Below are positions 1 to 6,986 of a stretch of 64,000 bases of DNA, in pieces. Origin of the DNA: an uncultured Bacilli bacterium (GTDB lineage Bacteria; Bacillota_I; Bacilli_A; RF39; UBA660); the NCBI GenBank assembly GCA_910577505.1, contig CAJTLN010000001.1, positions 124,001 to 188,000 on the forward strand, written 5' to 3'. The notes beneath the pieces were generated by a model. The model was not told the DNA's origin. It did not search any database and saw nothing but the letters and a program-made list of their open reading frames with translations. The position numbers and the translations under genes were made by a program. How positions within the stretch are numbered: the first letter of the stretch is position 1; every line of letters starts with the position of its first letter.

Positions 1-60
1 TATATCTTCATGCATTTTATGTGGTGGATTAAAGCTTCCTCCAAAAACTCCTATTTTCAT
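1..60 (-). CDS. nadD: Nicotinate-nucleotide adenylyltransferase, N-terminal end only
   Basis: Only the first 20 codons are in the window; the rest lies beyond base 1. The reverse complement of 60-1 reads MKIGVFGGSFNPPHKMHEDI, the start of a NadD-type nucleotidyltransferase with the GGSFNPPH nucleotide-binding motif. NadD adenylates nicotinate mononucleotide to deamido-NAD in the cytoplasm. It sits downstream of an NrtR-type promoter/operator (125-162) shared with the pncA and prs operons, which supports its NAD role. The identification is strong for a fragment because the motif is diagnostic and the regulatory context agrees. Confidence 0.85.
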   Translation of the reverse strand, partial: MKIGVFGGSFNPPHKMHEDI

Positions 61-124
61 AATATATTCTCCTTTTTCTTTTTAACTTTATATTAATATC
101 AACTTTCAAAAAAATTATTTCTTT

Positions 125-162
125 GTTATTAACATTATATTAAAAAGTGTCATATAAGTCAA
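125..162 (-). promoter_or_regulatory. nadD promoter with degenerate NrtR-type operator
   Basis: Read on the minus strand: -35 TTGACT at 162-157, a 17-bp spacer and -10 TATAAT at 139-134. The sequence 125-147 is GTTATTAACATTATATTAAAAAG. Its first 16 bases match the operators at 1757 and 9826, but the other arm is degenerate. Binding over the -10 box would block RNA polymerase. That NrtR is the ligand-responsive binder is inferred. Confidence 0.8.
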
Positions 163-190
163 TATGTTTTTAACAAAAAATTAAAAACTA

Positions 191-1267
191 TTATTTATTC
201 TTTTTCTTATTAATTTTATCTATTATTTTCTTTTTACCATTCCATAAGGGCTCGATATCTTTTTTCTTATTAAAAGTATCAATAATTAAAGCAATATACT
301 GAGAACAATTAACATCAACATACCATTTATTATTTTTAATCTCATTTGGTACATAAGACAAATTGGTAGAATATAATTTATCAAATAATCCTTTTTCATA
401 AGCTTCATTAAACTTTTCAGTTCCTTCAGTAAATAATGCAAATGGCGCAATTAAATAAATCTTTCTAGCACCTCTACTTCTTAAATTTTCAGCAACATCT
501 ATCATAGAACCACCACTGGCAATCATATCATCTACAACAATTACATCTTTTCCCTTAGGATCTGCTCCCATATACATATGCTCTACTATTGGATTTTTTC
601 CATTAACAACTTTGCTTAAATCTCTTCTTTTATAAAAAACTCCTACGTCACATCCTAACATATCAGCATAATATCTAGCTCTTTCCATAGCTCCCATATC
701 AGGACTTATAACTAACATATCATTAATATCCTCGTTATCTATTAATTCCTCTAATATTCTATGAGTAGGATAAAAATTTTCAAATGGTAATCTAGGTATT
801 GCATTACATATACTTGGATCATGCGCATCAAAAGTAATGATGTTATCTACACCGATTCTTTCAAGTTCTTGTAGCGCAATAGCACAATCAAGCGACTCAT
901 TACCTCTTCTTTTATGCTGTCTTGATTCATATAAAAGTGGCATTATAACATTTATTTTAGAAGCATGACCAGAAGTTGCTGCTATAACTCTTTTTATATC
1001 TTCAAAATGTTCATCTGGTGACATATAATGATCTCTACCATGCATTTTATAACTAATACCATAATTACCTACATCACTAATTATATAAAGATCATCACCA
1101 TTAACAGTATCTTCGATTTTTACTTTTCCTTCACCATTACTAAATCTATCTGCTTTAGTTAGTACTACATAATCTTTCTCTGTCTTATTTATTTTCTTCA
1201 AACATTCATTTACTTCATTACCTAATTCTTTAATGTTATTCATTACAACTAGTTTTAACTTACTCAT
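191..1267 (-). CDS. prs: Ribose-phosphate pyrophosphokinase (PRPP synthetase)
   Basis: The 358-residue product makes PRPP from ribose 5-phosphate and ATP. The C-terminal half carries the PRPP-binding loop (VIVVDDMIASGGSM, about residue 240), and the middle has the DAHDPS and VISPDMGAMERA segments typical of the family. It is longer and more divergent than a housekeeping Prs (about 315 residues). It follows the 1279-1689 gene by 11 bases under an NrtR-type promoter. PRPP is the co-substrate of the nicotinate phosphoribosyltransferase at 7623-9101, so co-regulation makes metabolic sense. The start has AGGAGAG upstream. Whether another prs exists elsewhere cannot be seen. Confidence 0.88.
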   Translation of the reverse strand: MSKLKLVVMNNIKELGNEVNECLKKINKTEKDYVVLTKADRFSNGEGKVKIEDTVNGDDLYIISDVGNYGISYKMHGRDHYMSPDEHFEDIKRVIAATSGHASKINVIMPLLYESRQHKRRGNESLDCAIALQELERIGVDNIITFDAHDPSICNAIPRLPFENFYPTHRILEELIDNEDINDMLVISPDMGAMERARYYADMLGCDVGVFYKRRDLSKVVNGKNPIVEHMYMGADPKGKDVIVVDDMIASGGSMIDVAENLRSRGARKIYLIAPFALFTEGTEKFNEAYEKGLFDKLYSTNLSYVPNEIKNNKWYVDVNCSQYIALIIDTFNKKKDIEPLWNGKKKIIDKINKKKNK

Positions 1268-1278
1268 ATAAATCTCTC

Positions 1279-1689
1279 CTATCCTATTCTTTTATCTAGT
1301 TTTACACCCTTATTCTTTTCTAAATTAACAGTAATTCCATTAAAATATGCTGTTTCCACTTGGTGTTCCATCATCCCATATCCTTCCCAACGTGATGATA
1401 AACCATCTTCAATATTAATACCTTTTACATCAAATTCATATAATGAAAATAATGCTTTTAGATTTTTACTTAAATCTTCTTTAGATAAATTGTAAGATAC
1501 TTCTTTATTCATTCCTGCAATCGCCATAGTTTCTGTTACTTTAATAGTAGTTTGACATCCCTTTGTTTCATATAAACCAAATGTACCAGCTTTTGCAGTA
1601 ATACTTACTTTAACTTTTCTTCCTTCCAATTTTTCATAATATTCTTCTAATAATTTTATTGTTTCTTGTTTACTAAATTTTGTTTCCAT
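1279..1689 (-). CDS. Uncharacterised protein of the NAD regulon
   Basis: A 136-residue soluble protein with no family I recognise. It has no signal peptide or membrane segment, an early helical part (about residues 1-20) and then alternating strand-like segments. The ATG at 1689 is chosen because AGAAAGGGGG precedes it and because the longer reading frame to 1794 would run through the promoter at 1757-1794. It is the first gene after that NrtR-type promoter and is followed 11 bases later by prs. That suggests a role linked to PRPP or NAD supply, but this is guilt by association only. Confidence 0.75.
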   Translation of the reverse strand: METKFSKQETIKLLEEYYEKLEGRKVKVSITAKAGTFGLYETKGCQTTIKVTETMAIAGMNKEVSYNLSKEDLSKNLKALFSLYEFDVKGINIEDGLSSRWEGYGMMEHQVETAYFNGITVNLEKNKGVKLDKRIG

Positions 1690-1756
1690 AACCTTTTCCC
1701 CCTTTCTACATATTAACATTTTATTAATATCACAAACAAAAATAAAATTTCTTTTT

Positions 1757-1794
1757 GTTATTAACATTATATTAATAACATTGCGATTTGTCAA
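1757..1794 (-). promoter_or_regulatory. Promoter with NrtR-type operator for the 1279-1689/prs operon
   Basis: On the minus strand: perfect -35 TTGACA at 1794-1789, a 17-bp spacer and -10 TATAAT at 1771-1766. The 23-bp palindrome at 1757-1779 has arms GTTATTAA and TTAATAAC around a 7-base centre and covers the -10 box. The same palindrome with one change is at 9826-9848. The flank 1786-1819 also closely matches 9855-9888. A strong promoter repressed in cis is the obvious reading. Confidence 0.85.
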
Positions 1795-1825
1795 CTACTT
1801 TTTAACAAATAATTAAAAACAATTA

Positions 1826-1857
1826 TAAAAAAAGAAGTTTAGTCTATGTTAAACTCC
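1826..1857 (-). terminator. Terminator of the SPFH/lipoprotein operon
   Basis: On the minus strand, GGAGTTTA (1857-1850) pairs with TAAACTTC (1841-1834), including one G-U pair, and is followed by seven T. It lies just after the stop of the lipoprotein gene at 1863 and just before the prs-operon promoter, marking the operon boundary. Confidence 0.75.
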
Positions 1858-1862
1858 TATTT

Positions 1863-2621
1863 TTAATAACTTTTAGTTAATGTTGGACCTTCTGCATACT
1901 CTATATTAGTATCATTATAACTTTGAGTAACAGCTTCTTCATTTTTTAATTCTTCATCACAATCTGGCCCATCTTCATAATCTAATTCTAAATTATTTTC
2001 AAGATTTATAATCTTATAATAAACTTTTCTAACATAAGTATATTCATCTACTAAGTCTCTTATATCATCAACTTCTTCACTAGGGATCACAACATACTTA
2101 CCATGTTCATCTATATAAACATTACATGCTTGATACACATAGTGGCAAAGTCTTGTTTCACCAGTTAGATTAGAATGATTAGGATCACTTGTCCAAGAAT
2201 ATCTAGTAACTCTTCTATGTGTCCATACTTTACCAACTTTTCTTCTAATTGTTTTTCTATATGAGTACCTATATTCTATATAATCTTTATTTTGTTCTTG
2301 CTGTGCAAGAATTACATCTAAATTATCTTCTAATTTAATCAAATCTTTTTTATCTAAAAATTTACATAGAGCTAATTCTTCTTCTGATAAAGGAATATAT
2401 TCTTCTTGTCTTTCATATCCATCATAAGTTAAATACTCTTTATTATAATAAGCCTCATAGCCTTGTTCATTTGTATAAAGGTGTGCATGACTTCCTTCAA
2501 CATTACATTCAGCCTTTTTACCACACCCTGTTAAACTTGTAGCTAAAACTGTTGCAGCTAAGGCAATTGGAACACCTCGTAATTTCACCATTTTCTTTAA
2601 ATTTAAATTAAAATTTTTCAT
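1863..2621 (-). CDS. Predicted lipoprotein, paralogue 1
   Basis: A 252-residue protein with a positively charged N-terminus, a hydrophobic stretch and the lipobox LTGC (Cys about residue 33), so it is probably lipid-anchored on the outer face of the membrane. The start at 2621 is preferred: GAGAGGATG lies upstream and MKNFNLNLKK matches the paralogue's start, whereas an upstream start at 2630 would sit on the ribosome site. The mature part begins KKAECNVEGSHAHLYTNEQ and is acidic at the C-terminus. The family is not recognised. It is 22 bases downstream of its paralogue and probably co-transcribed with the SPFH gene at 3478-4332. Confidence 0.8.
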   Translation of the reverse strand: MKNFNLNLKKMVKLRGVPIALAATVLATSLTGCGKKAECNVEGSHAHLYTNEQGYEAYYNKEYLTYDGYERQEEYIPLSEEELALCKFLDKKDLIKLEDNLDVILAQQEQNKDYIEYRYSYRKTIRRKVGKVWTHRRVTRYSWTSDPNHSNLTGETRLCHYVYQACNVYIDEHGKYVVIPSEEVDDIRDLVDEYTYVRKVYYKIINLENNLELDYEDGPDCDEELKNEEAVTQSYNDTNIEYAEGPTLTKSY

Positions 2622-2642
2622 ATAAATCATCCTCTCTTTTTA

Positions 2643-3446
2643 TTAAGTTAAAATTTTAGTTAATCTTTTTTGTTCTTCGATATTATTTCTAGATTGATTT
2701 GAAGTTTGCGTAACTTCATTCTCTTCTGTTACTTCATCTTCTTGAATTAAATCAGGATCGTCTTCAACACCATCTTCATAGTCAAGATCATACCCATACT
2801 CAGCATCAATAACCTTACAAAATTTCTCTTTTATATATGTATACTCTCCATTTAAATCAAATATATTATCTACATATTCACTAGGGACTAATACATATTT
2901 TCCATTTTCATCTTTAACAACATTATAAGCTTGGTAAACATGATGACATCTTCTTTGTTCTCCAGTCAATCTACTATGTTCTGGATTAGTCGTCCAAGAG
3001 TGATGTGTTGTAGGAATGTAAGTAAAATAAACACTACTAGTTTTTCCTGTTCTTATATAATGAGGTATAGGCATTAAATATGTATATGCATATCTATATT
3101 CTATATAATCGTGATTTTGTTCTTGAAGAGCTTTTATAACATCAATATTCTCATCTATTCTAAGTAAACCTTTTTTATCTTCAAATTTACGTAATTCAGC
3201 TTCCTCTTTACTTAATGTAATATAATCATCTTGTCTTTCATAACCTTCATAACTTAAGTATTCTTTATCAATATATCTTATAAAGTTTTGTTCATTTGTA
3301 TAAAGATGCGCATGACTCCCTTCAACATTACATTCAGCTTTTTTACCACATCCAGTTAAACCTGTTGCCATAACAGTTGCAGCTAAAACTATTGGTAAAC
3401 CTCTTAATTTAATCATTTTTTCTAAATTTAATTTCATATTCTTCAT
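2643..3446 (-). CDS. Predicted lipoprotein, paralogue 2
   Basis: A 267-residue tandem paralogue of the 1863-2621 product. They share the lipobox LTGC, the conserved ECNVEGSHAHLYTNEQ segment after it, a central Tyr-rich stretch and a conserved motif around HSWTTNPEHSRLTGE followed by a Cys-His segment. The C-terminus is strongly acidic. A conserved Cys/His pattern could bind metal, which would fit the putative Mn2+ riboswitch upstream, but this is inference. The gene lies 31 bases after the SPFH gene. The function is unknown. Confidence 0.8.
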   Translation of the reverse strand: MKNMKLNLEKMIKLRGLPIVLAATVMATGLTGCGKKAECNVEGSHAHLYTNEQNFIRYIDKEYLSYEGYERQDDYITLSKEEAELRKFEDKKGLLRIDENIDVIKALQEQNHDYIEYRYAYTYLMPIPHYIRTGKTSSVYFTYIPTTHHSWTTNPEHSRLTGEQRRCHHVYQAYNVVKDENGKYVLVPSEYVDNIFDLNGEYTYIKEKFCKVIDAEYGYDLDYEDGVEDDPDLIQEDEVTEENEVTQTSNQSRNNIEEQKRLTKILT

Positions 3447-3477
3447 AAAACCCTCTCCTTTTTCACACTTTAAATTA

Positions 3478-4332
3478 TTATTTAATTAGTTCTGTTACAT
3501 CAAAGATGTTTCCTTCCCCCATAACTTTAGGTAATTCACCATTCCATTTTTCAATGAATTGTTGCGTTAATATCTCATCTGTAATAGTTTGATTTTTTAT
3601 TTTATTAGCATCCGCTTCTGCTTGAGCTTCTATAACTTTCTTCTTAGCGTTAGCTTCACTTGATTTTAATTCTTGCTCTGCTGTTAAAGCATTTTGTTCA
3701 GCTATCGTTTTTCTTTCAATACTTGCATTATACTCACTACTAAAATCAAAATTCTTAAGTGATACAGATATAATTTTTAATCCATAATCACTAACTTTAA
3801 CTGATAATGTTTCTAAAATTTTATCACTTACTTCATTTCTCTTAGTAACTAATTCTTCAGCATTATATTGAGATATTGCACTTTTAATTGATTCTTGTAT
3901 AGCAGGCTCTAAAACTATAGCATTATAATTTTGACCAACTTGTCTATACATATCTGTAACTTTATCTTCATCTAACTGATAGTTAACAGATACAATTACT
4001 GATTTAACTACTTGCATATCTTTTGTAGAAGTTTCCATACTTTTTTCATTTTCATATTTTTGAACTTTAATATTCATTTTTATAACATCTTGCCAAGGAT
4101 ATTTAAATTGAATACCTTCCTTCATATTAGTATTTGTTATCTTTCCCCAAGTAGTTTTAATACCAACTTCACCAGTTGCAATAGTTGTTATACAACCAGG
4201 TATTACTAATAACAATCCACATAATCCTATTAATATCATTGGAAATAATTTGATCCCCTTACTCTTACAATAAGTTCCTATCATGACCATAAAACTTATT
4301 GTTATAATTACACTTAAACCTAACCATATCAT
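3478..4332 (-). CDS. SPFH/prohibitin-family membrane protein
   Basis: About 284 residues. Two N-terminal hydrophobic helices (about residues 1-20 and 30-50) are followed by an SPFH/Band 7 domain (GEVGIKTTWGKITNTNMKEG and onward) and an Ala/Glu/Lys-rich coiled coil near the C-terminus (about 205-245). Such proteins form membrane scaffolds or cages that control neighbouring membrane proteins. The start at 4332 is chosen because GGGAGAG lies just upstream; the ATG at 4347 overlaps that site. It is the first gene after the riboswitch at 4456-4552 and heads the operon with two lipoprotein paralogues. Confidence 0.85.
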   Translation of the reverse strand: MIWLGLSVIITISFMVMIGTYCKSKGIKLFPMILIGLCGLLLVIPGCITTIATGEVGIKTTWGKITNTNMKEGIQFKYPWQDVIKMNIKVQKYENEKSMETSTKDMQVVKSVIVSVNYQLDEDKVTDMYRQVGQNYNAIVLEPAIQESIKSAISQYNAEELVTKRNEVSDKILETLSVKVSDYGLKIISVSLKNFDFSSEYNASIERKTIAEQNALTAEQELKSSEANAKKKVIEAQAEADANKIKNQTITDEILTQQFIEKWNGELPKVMGEGNIFDVTELIK

Positions 4333-4388
4333 ATTAATCTCTCCCATCCATTTTTAAAGTTTAATTATAAATAATTTACTTAAGATTT

Positions 4389-4419
4389 AAAAAAACCTTT
4401 ATGCTAAGCATAAAGGTTT
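4389..4419 (-). terminator. Second of two tandem riboswitch terminators
   Basis: A perfect 13-bp hairpin (AAACCTTTATGCT at 4393-4405 against AGCATAAAGGTTT at 4407-4419) followed by seven T on the minus strand. Its upstream arm, read on the transcript, contains TTTATGC. That can also pair with GCATAAA, the downstream arm of the first terminator at 4432-4462, so the two hairpins can be mutually exclusive. Confidence 0.8.
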
Positions 4420-4431
4420 ATAATTTAGTAT

Positions 4432-4462
4432 AAAAAAACTTTTATGCTATCTACATAAAAGT
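4432..4462 (-). terminator. First riboswitch terminator
   Basis: On the minus strand, ACTTTTATG (4462-4454) pairs with CATAAAAGT (4446-4438), with a 7-base loop and a seven-T run. The upstream arm overlaps the closing helix (P1) strand of the aptamer at 4456-4552, the usual arrangement for ligand-controlled antitermination. Confidence 0.8.
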
Positions 4463-4552
4463 CTTGTTCTATAGATTTAAATAATCCGGGTTTTAATAAC
4501 CATATAGTCGAATTATTACACTTTTCTAAAGTGGAACTACTCCCTCTTAAGT
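4456..4552 (-). promoter_or_regulatory. Putative yybP-ykoY family (Mn2+) riboswitch
   Basis: The transcript from about 4552 has the two hallmark segments of this class: GGGAGTAG (4544-4537) and ACAAGAC (4467-4461). Between them are a hairpin CACTT/AAGTG, an 8-bp helix AATAATTC/GGATTATT (4517-4510 with 4487-4480), an inner hairpin GGTT/AACC and a short hairpin TCTATAGA. P1 can form between AAGAG (4548-4544) and CTTTT (4461-4457). This order matches my memory of the Lactococcus lactis yybP-ykoY RNA. The P1 3' strand is shared with the first terminator, so Mn2+ binding would favour read-through. No covariance model could be run. Confidence 0.72.
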
Positions 4553-4558
4553 GATTTA

Positions 4559-4587
4559 ATAATACTATATTTTTAACAAAAAGTCAA
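4559..4587 (-). promoter_or_regulatory. Promoter of the riboswitch-controlled SPFH operon
   Basis: On the minus strand: -35 TTGACT at 4587-4582, 17-bp spacer, -10 TATTAT at 4564-4559. Transcription would start near 4552, exactly at the 5' edge of the aptamer, which supports both the promoter and the aptamer boundary. Confidence 0.8.
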
Positions 4588-4717
4588 TAAGGATCAACTA
4601 CATTCTATTATATTAACTAAAAATTAAAATCTTATTTTAATAACAATTTATATAACAAAAAAATAATTTACTTATAAAAAAATTAACAAAATAAAACTTG
4701 TTTAAAAAAGACTTGTT

Positions 4718-4746
4718 TTGCTATTTACTTACTACATATTTAATGT
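4718..4746 (+). promoter_or_regulatory. Promoter of the type I toxin mRNA
   Basis: -35 TTGCTA at 4718-4723, 17-bp spacer, -10 TAATGT at 4741-4746. The predicted start near 4753 leaves an 86-base structured leader before the toxin ATG. The leader includes a hairpin (ATTTTG with CAAAAT, 4797-4819) inside an outer TGTTCG/CGAACA stem that ends next to the ribosome site. Confidence 0.65.
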
Positions 4747-4838
4747 TATTTTAAGTCTCGATACATTTGATGCAAATGGTTTTCTTGTTCGGGGGGATTT
4801 TGGTTTAGTAAATCAAAATACGAACAGGAGGTGGTACT

Positions 4839-4928
4839 ATGAATAGTTTAGAGAGCTTCTTTAAAAATATCATAATACTTATACTTCTAAGTGTTGTTAT
4901 TTATCTTATTTTATTTATTACAAAATAA
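4839..4928 (+). CDS. Small hydrophobic peptide, probable type I toxin
   Basis: A 29-residue peptide: a short polar N-terminus (MNSLESFFKN), one membrane-spanning stretch of Ile, Leu, Val and Phe, and a final Thr-Lys. AGGAGGTGG sits just upstream of the ATG at 4839. Single-helix peptides of this size behind a strong ribosome site are typical of Fst/TxpA-type toxins that damage the membrane. The mRNA ends fold on each other (4760-4770 with 4987-4997; 4773-4779 with 4973-4979; 4788-4793 with 4965-4970), and an antisense promoter lies at the 3' end. There is no family match I can name precisely. Confidence 0.75.
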   Translation: MNSLESFFKNIIILILLSVVIYLILFITK

Positions 4929-5023
4929 GAAAAGTTCTGATTAGCAATAATCAGAACACAACAACCCGAAAGCCATTTGATACCAGTCAAATGTATCATT
5001 TTTTTAATGATATATACTTTCTT
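4925..5023 (-). ncRNA. Predicted antisense RNA antitoxin
   Basis: Transcription on the minus strand from the promoter at 5030-5058 would start near 5023 and stop at the hairpin GTTCTGATTA/TAATCAGAAC (4957-4934), which is followed by a T-rich run. The roughly 100-base RNA is fully complementary to the 3' end of the toxin mRNA and competes with its 5'-3' pairing. Convergent overlap at the 3' ends is the layout of the Fst RNA I/RNA II and TxpA/RatA systems. Confidence 0.68.
4978..5005 (+). terminator. Toxin mRNA terminator
   Basis: TGATAC (4978-4983) pairs with GTATCA (4993-4998) and is followed by seven T (4999-5005) on the plus strand. Its sequence also takes part in the long-range pairing with the 5' leader at 4760-4770. 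Confidence 0.72.
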
Positions 5024-5029
5024 AAGTTA

Positions 5030-5058
5030 ATTATATAACATAACAAAGAGAATATCAA
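5030..5058 (-). promoter_or_regulatory. Antisense RNA promoter
   Basis: On the minus strand: -35 TTGATA at 5058-5053, 17-bp spacer, perfect -10 TATAAT at 5035-5030. It does not lead into a gene on the minus strand and points straight into the 3' end of the toxin transcript. The -35 box lies inside the nadE terminator stem. Confidence 0.72.
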
Positions 5059-5071
5059 ACGATATTCTCTT
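5046..5071 (-). terminator. nadE operon terminator
   Basis: An 11-bp perfect stem (AAGAGAATATC with GATATTCTCTT, loop 5057-5060) overlapping the nadE stop codon. The T-tract after it is short, so termination may be leaky or the hairpin may act mainly as an mRNA end. Confidence 0.6.
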
Positions 5072-6986
5072 AATTTAACCAACTACTAGAATCAGCATCA
5101 CTTGGCATTCTTAAATCCCCTCTTGGAGATACACTAATTGTACCAACTTTTGGTCCATCAGGTAAGCAACTACGTTTAAATTGTTGATTGAAGAATCTCT
5201 TAATAAAGAACTTCAACCATTTATCAATTGTTTCTGCATCATACATACCATCAAATGCTTTATTAGCAATATATCTTATCTTATCAGGACTAGCTCCATA
5301 TCTCATAAAATGATACAAGAAGAAGTCATGTAATATATAAGGACCAACTACACTTTCAGTTTGTTGTTCTATCTTACCATCTTTTGAAGGAGGAAGTAAT
5401 TCTGGACTAATTGGTGTATCTAAAATATCTAAAATTGTCTTCTTACATTCTTCATTTGATTCAATATCAGCAAAATACTTAACTAAATATCTAACTAATG
5501 TTTTAGGAATAGATGTATTAACAGCATACATAGACATATGATCTCCATTATAAGTACACCATCCTAATGCTAACTCAGATAAGTCTCCAGTACCAATAAC
5601 AAGACCACCTTCTTTATTAGCTATATCCATTAATATTTGAGTTCTTTCTCTAGCTTGAGTATTTTCATAAGTAACACTTCTGTCTTCAGGATCCAATCCA
5701 ATATCTTTAAAATGTTGTAAAGAAGCTTCCTTAATACTTACTTCACGCATTGTAACACCATAATTTTTCATTAAAGTTAATGCATTATTATAAGTTCTAC
5801 CAGTAGTACCAAAACCAGGCATCGTAACTCCAATTAAATTATCAAAACTAATACCTAATTTTCTATAAGCTTCAATTACTACTAAGAAAGCTAAAGTTGA
5901 ATCAAGTCCACCACTAATACCAATAACACACTTTTTCATTCCCGTATGTTTAATACGTTTAGCTAAACCACAAGCTTGAATATTAACTATTTCATTACAT
6001 CTTTCAGCTCTTTTAGCTTCGTTACTAGGAACAAATGGATATGCATCATAAACTCTTACTAAATTATTATTACTATCTTTCAAATCAATATCCACAACTC
6101 TATAATTACTTGCAGCACCAATACCCATAAAACTAATATCTTTAATTCTATTGTTCATAAGTCTTTGGATATCCACATCACTTATAATATGATTAGTTTC
6201 AAAATCGAATCTATTATTTTCAACTAATGTAGATCCATTTTCACTTATTGCTGCATATCCAGAAAATACTAAATCAGTAGTAGATTCATTAACTCCAGAA
6301 GAACTATAAATATAAGCACATACATTCTTTGCAGATTGCATATTAATTAAATTTTTACGATATCCATACTTACCAATGACTTCATTACTAGCAGATAGAT
6401 TAAATATCATTGTAGCTCCATTCAAGGCAGCTTCTACACTAGGTGCCTTAGGACTCCATAAATCTTCACATACTTCAATTCCAAAAGTAAATTTTGAATC
6501 TTCAATATCTCTAAATATTAAATCTATACCAATAGGAACATCACACCCAAATAATTTAATAGTTTTACTAGTTAAAGTATTACTTGTGCTAAACCAACGT
6601 TTTTCATAAAACTCACCATAGTTAGGAATATAAGTCTTAGGTACAATACCTAATATTTTCCCCTTATTAATAACTACAGCACAGTTAAATAACTGATTAT
6701 CACAAACTATTGGTGCTCCTATAATAGATATAACATCTAATGACTTAGTTTCATCCATAATTTCTTTAATAGCTTCTTTAGATTTAGTAATCAATATATC
6801 TTGACTAAATAAGTCAGCACAAGTATATCCTGTCAAGCAAAGTTCAGGGAAGGTTACAATCTGTACACCTTCCTTATTTAAAGATTTAATCTCCTTAATA
6901 ACTTCTTTAGTATTAAATTCTACATTAGCTACTTTTAGTTCTGGTACTGAAGCAGCAACTCTTACATATCCAAACTTTTTATTCAT
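5070..6986 (-). CDS. nadE: Glutamine-dependent NAD+ synthetase
   Basis: The 638-residue two-domain enzyme converts deamido-NAD to NAD+ with glutamine as nitrogen source. The N-terminal half is a nitrilase-type glutaminase with the triad in TFPELCLTGY (Glu), PKTYIPNYGEF (Lys) and IEVCEDLW (Cys). The C-terminal half has the ATP-pyrophosphatase loop GISGGLDST and GTGDLSELALGWCTY. The length fits the long glutamine-dependent form. It is the last gene of pncA-pncB-nudix-nadE; its ATG overlaps the nudix stop by one base (TAATG), with GAGGAG upstream, so the two are translationally coupled. Confidence 0.95.
   Translation of the reverse strand: MNKKFGYVRVAASVPELKVANVEFNTKEVIKEIKSLNKEGVQIVTFPELCLTGYTCADLFSQDILITKSKEAIKEIMDETKSLDVISIIGAPIVCDNQLFNCAVVINKGKILGIVPKTYIPNYGEFYEKRWFSTSNTLTSKTIKLFGCDVPIGIDLIFRDIEDSKFTFGIEVCEDLWSPKAPSVEAALNGATMIFNLSASNEVIGKYGYRKNLINMQSAKNVCAYIYSSSGVNESTTDLVFSGYAAISENGSTLVENNRFDFETNHIISDVDIQRLMNNRIKDISFMGIGAASNYRVVDIDLKDSNNNLVRVYDAYPFVPSNEAKRAERCNEIVNIQACGLAKRIKHTGMKKCVIGISGGLDSTLAFLVVIEAYRKLGISFDNLIGVTMPGFGTTGRTYNNALTLMKNYGVTMREVSIKEASLQHFKDIGLDPEDRSVTYENTQARERTQILMDIANKEGGLVIGTGDLSELALGWCTYNGDHMSMYAVNTSIPKTLVRYLVKYFADIESNEECKKTILDILDTPISPELLPPSKDGKIEQQTESVVGPYILHDFFLYHFMRYGASPDKIRYIANKAFDGMYDAETIDKWLKFFIKRFFNQQFKRSCLPDGPKVGTISVSPRGDLRMPSDADSSSWLN

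Noticed and set aside
1690..1794. N-terminal extension of the 1279-1689 gene
   Set aside because: It would run through a consensus promoter and the operator, and a strong ribosome site lies before the ATG at 1689.
4012..4209. Plus-strand frame inside the SPFH gene
   Set aside because: Shadow of the minus-strand gene; no ribosome site, low-complexity residues.
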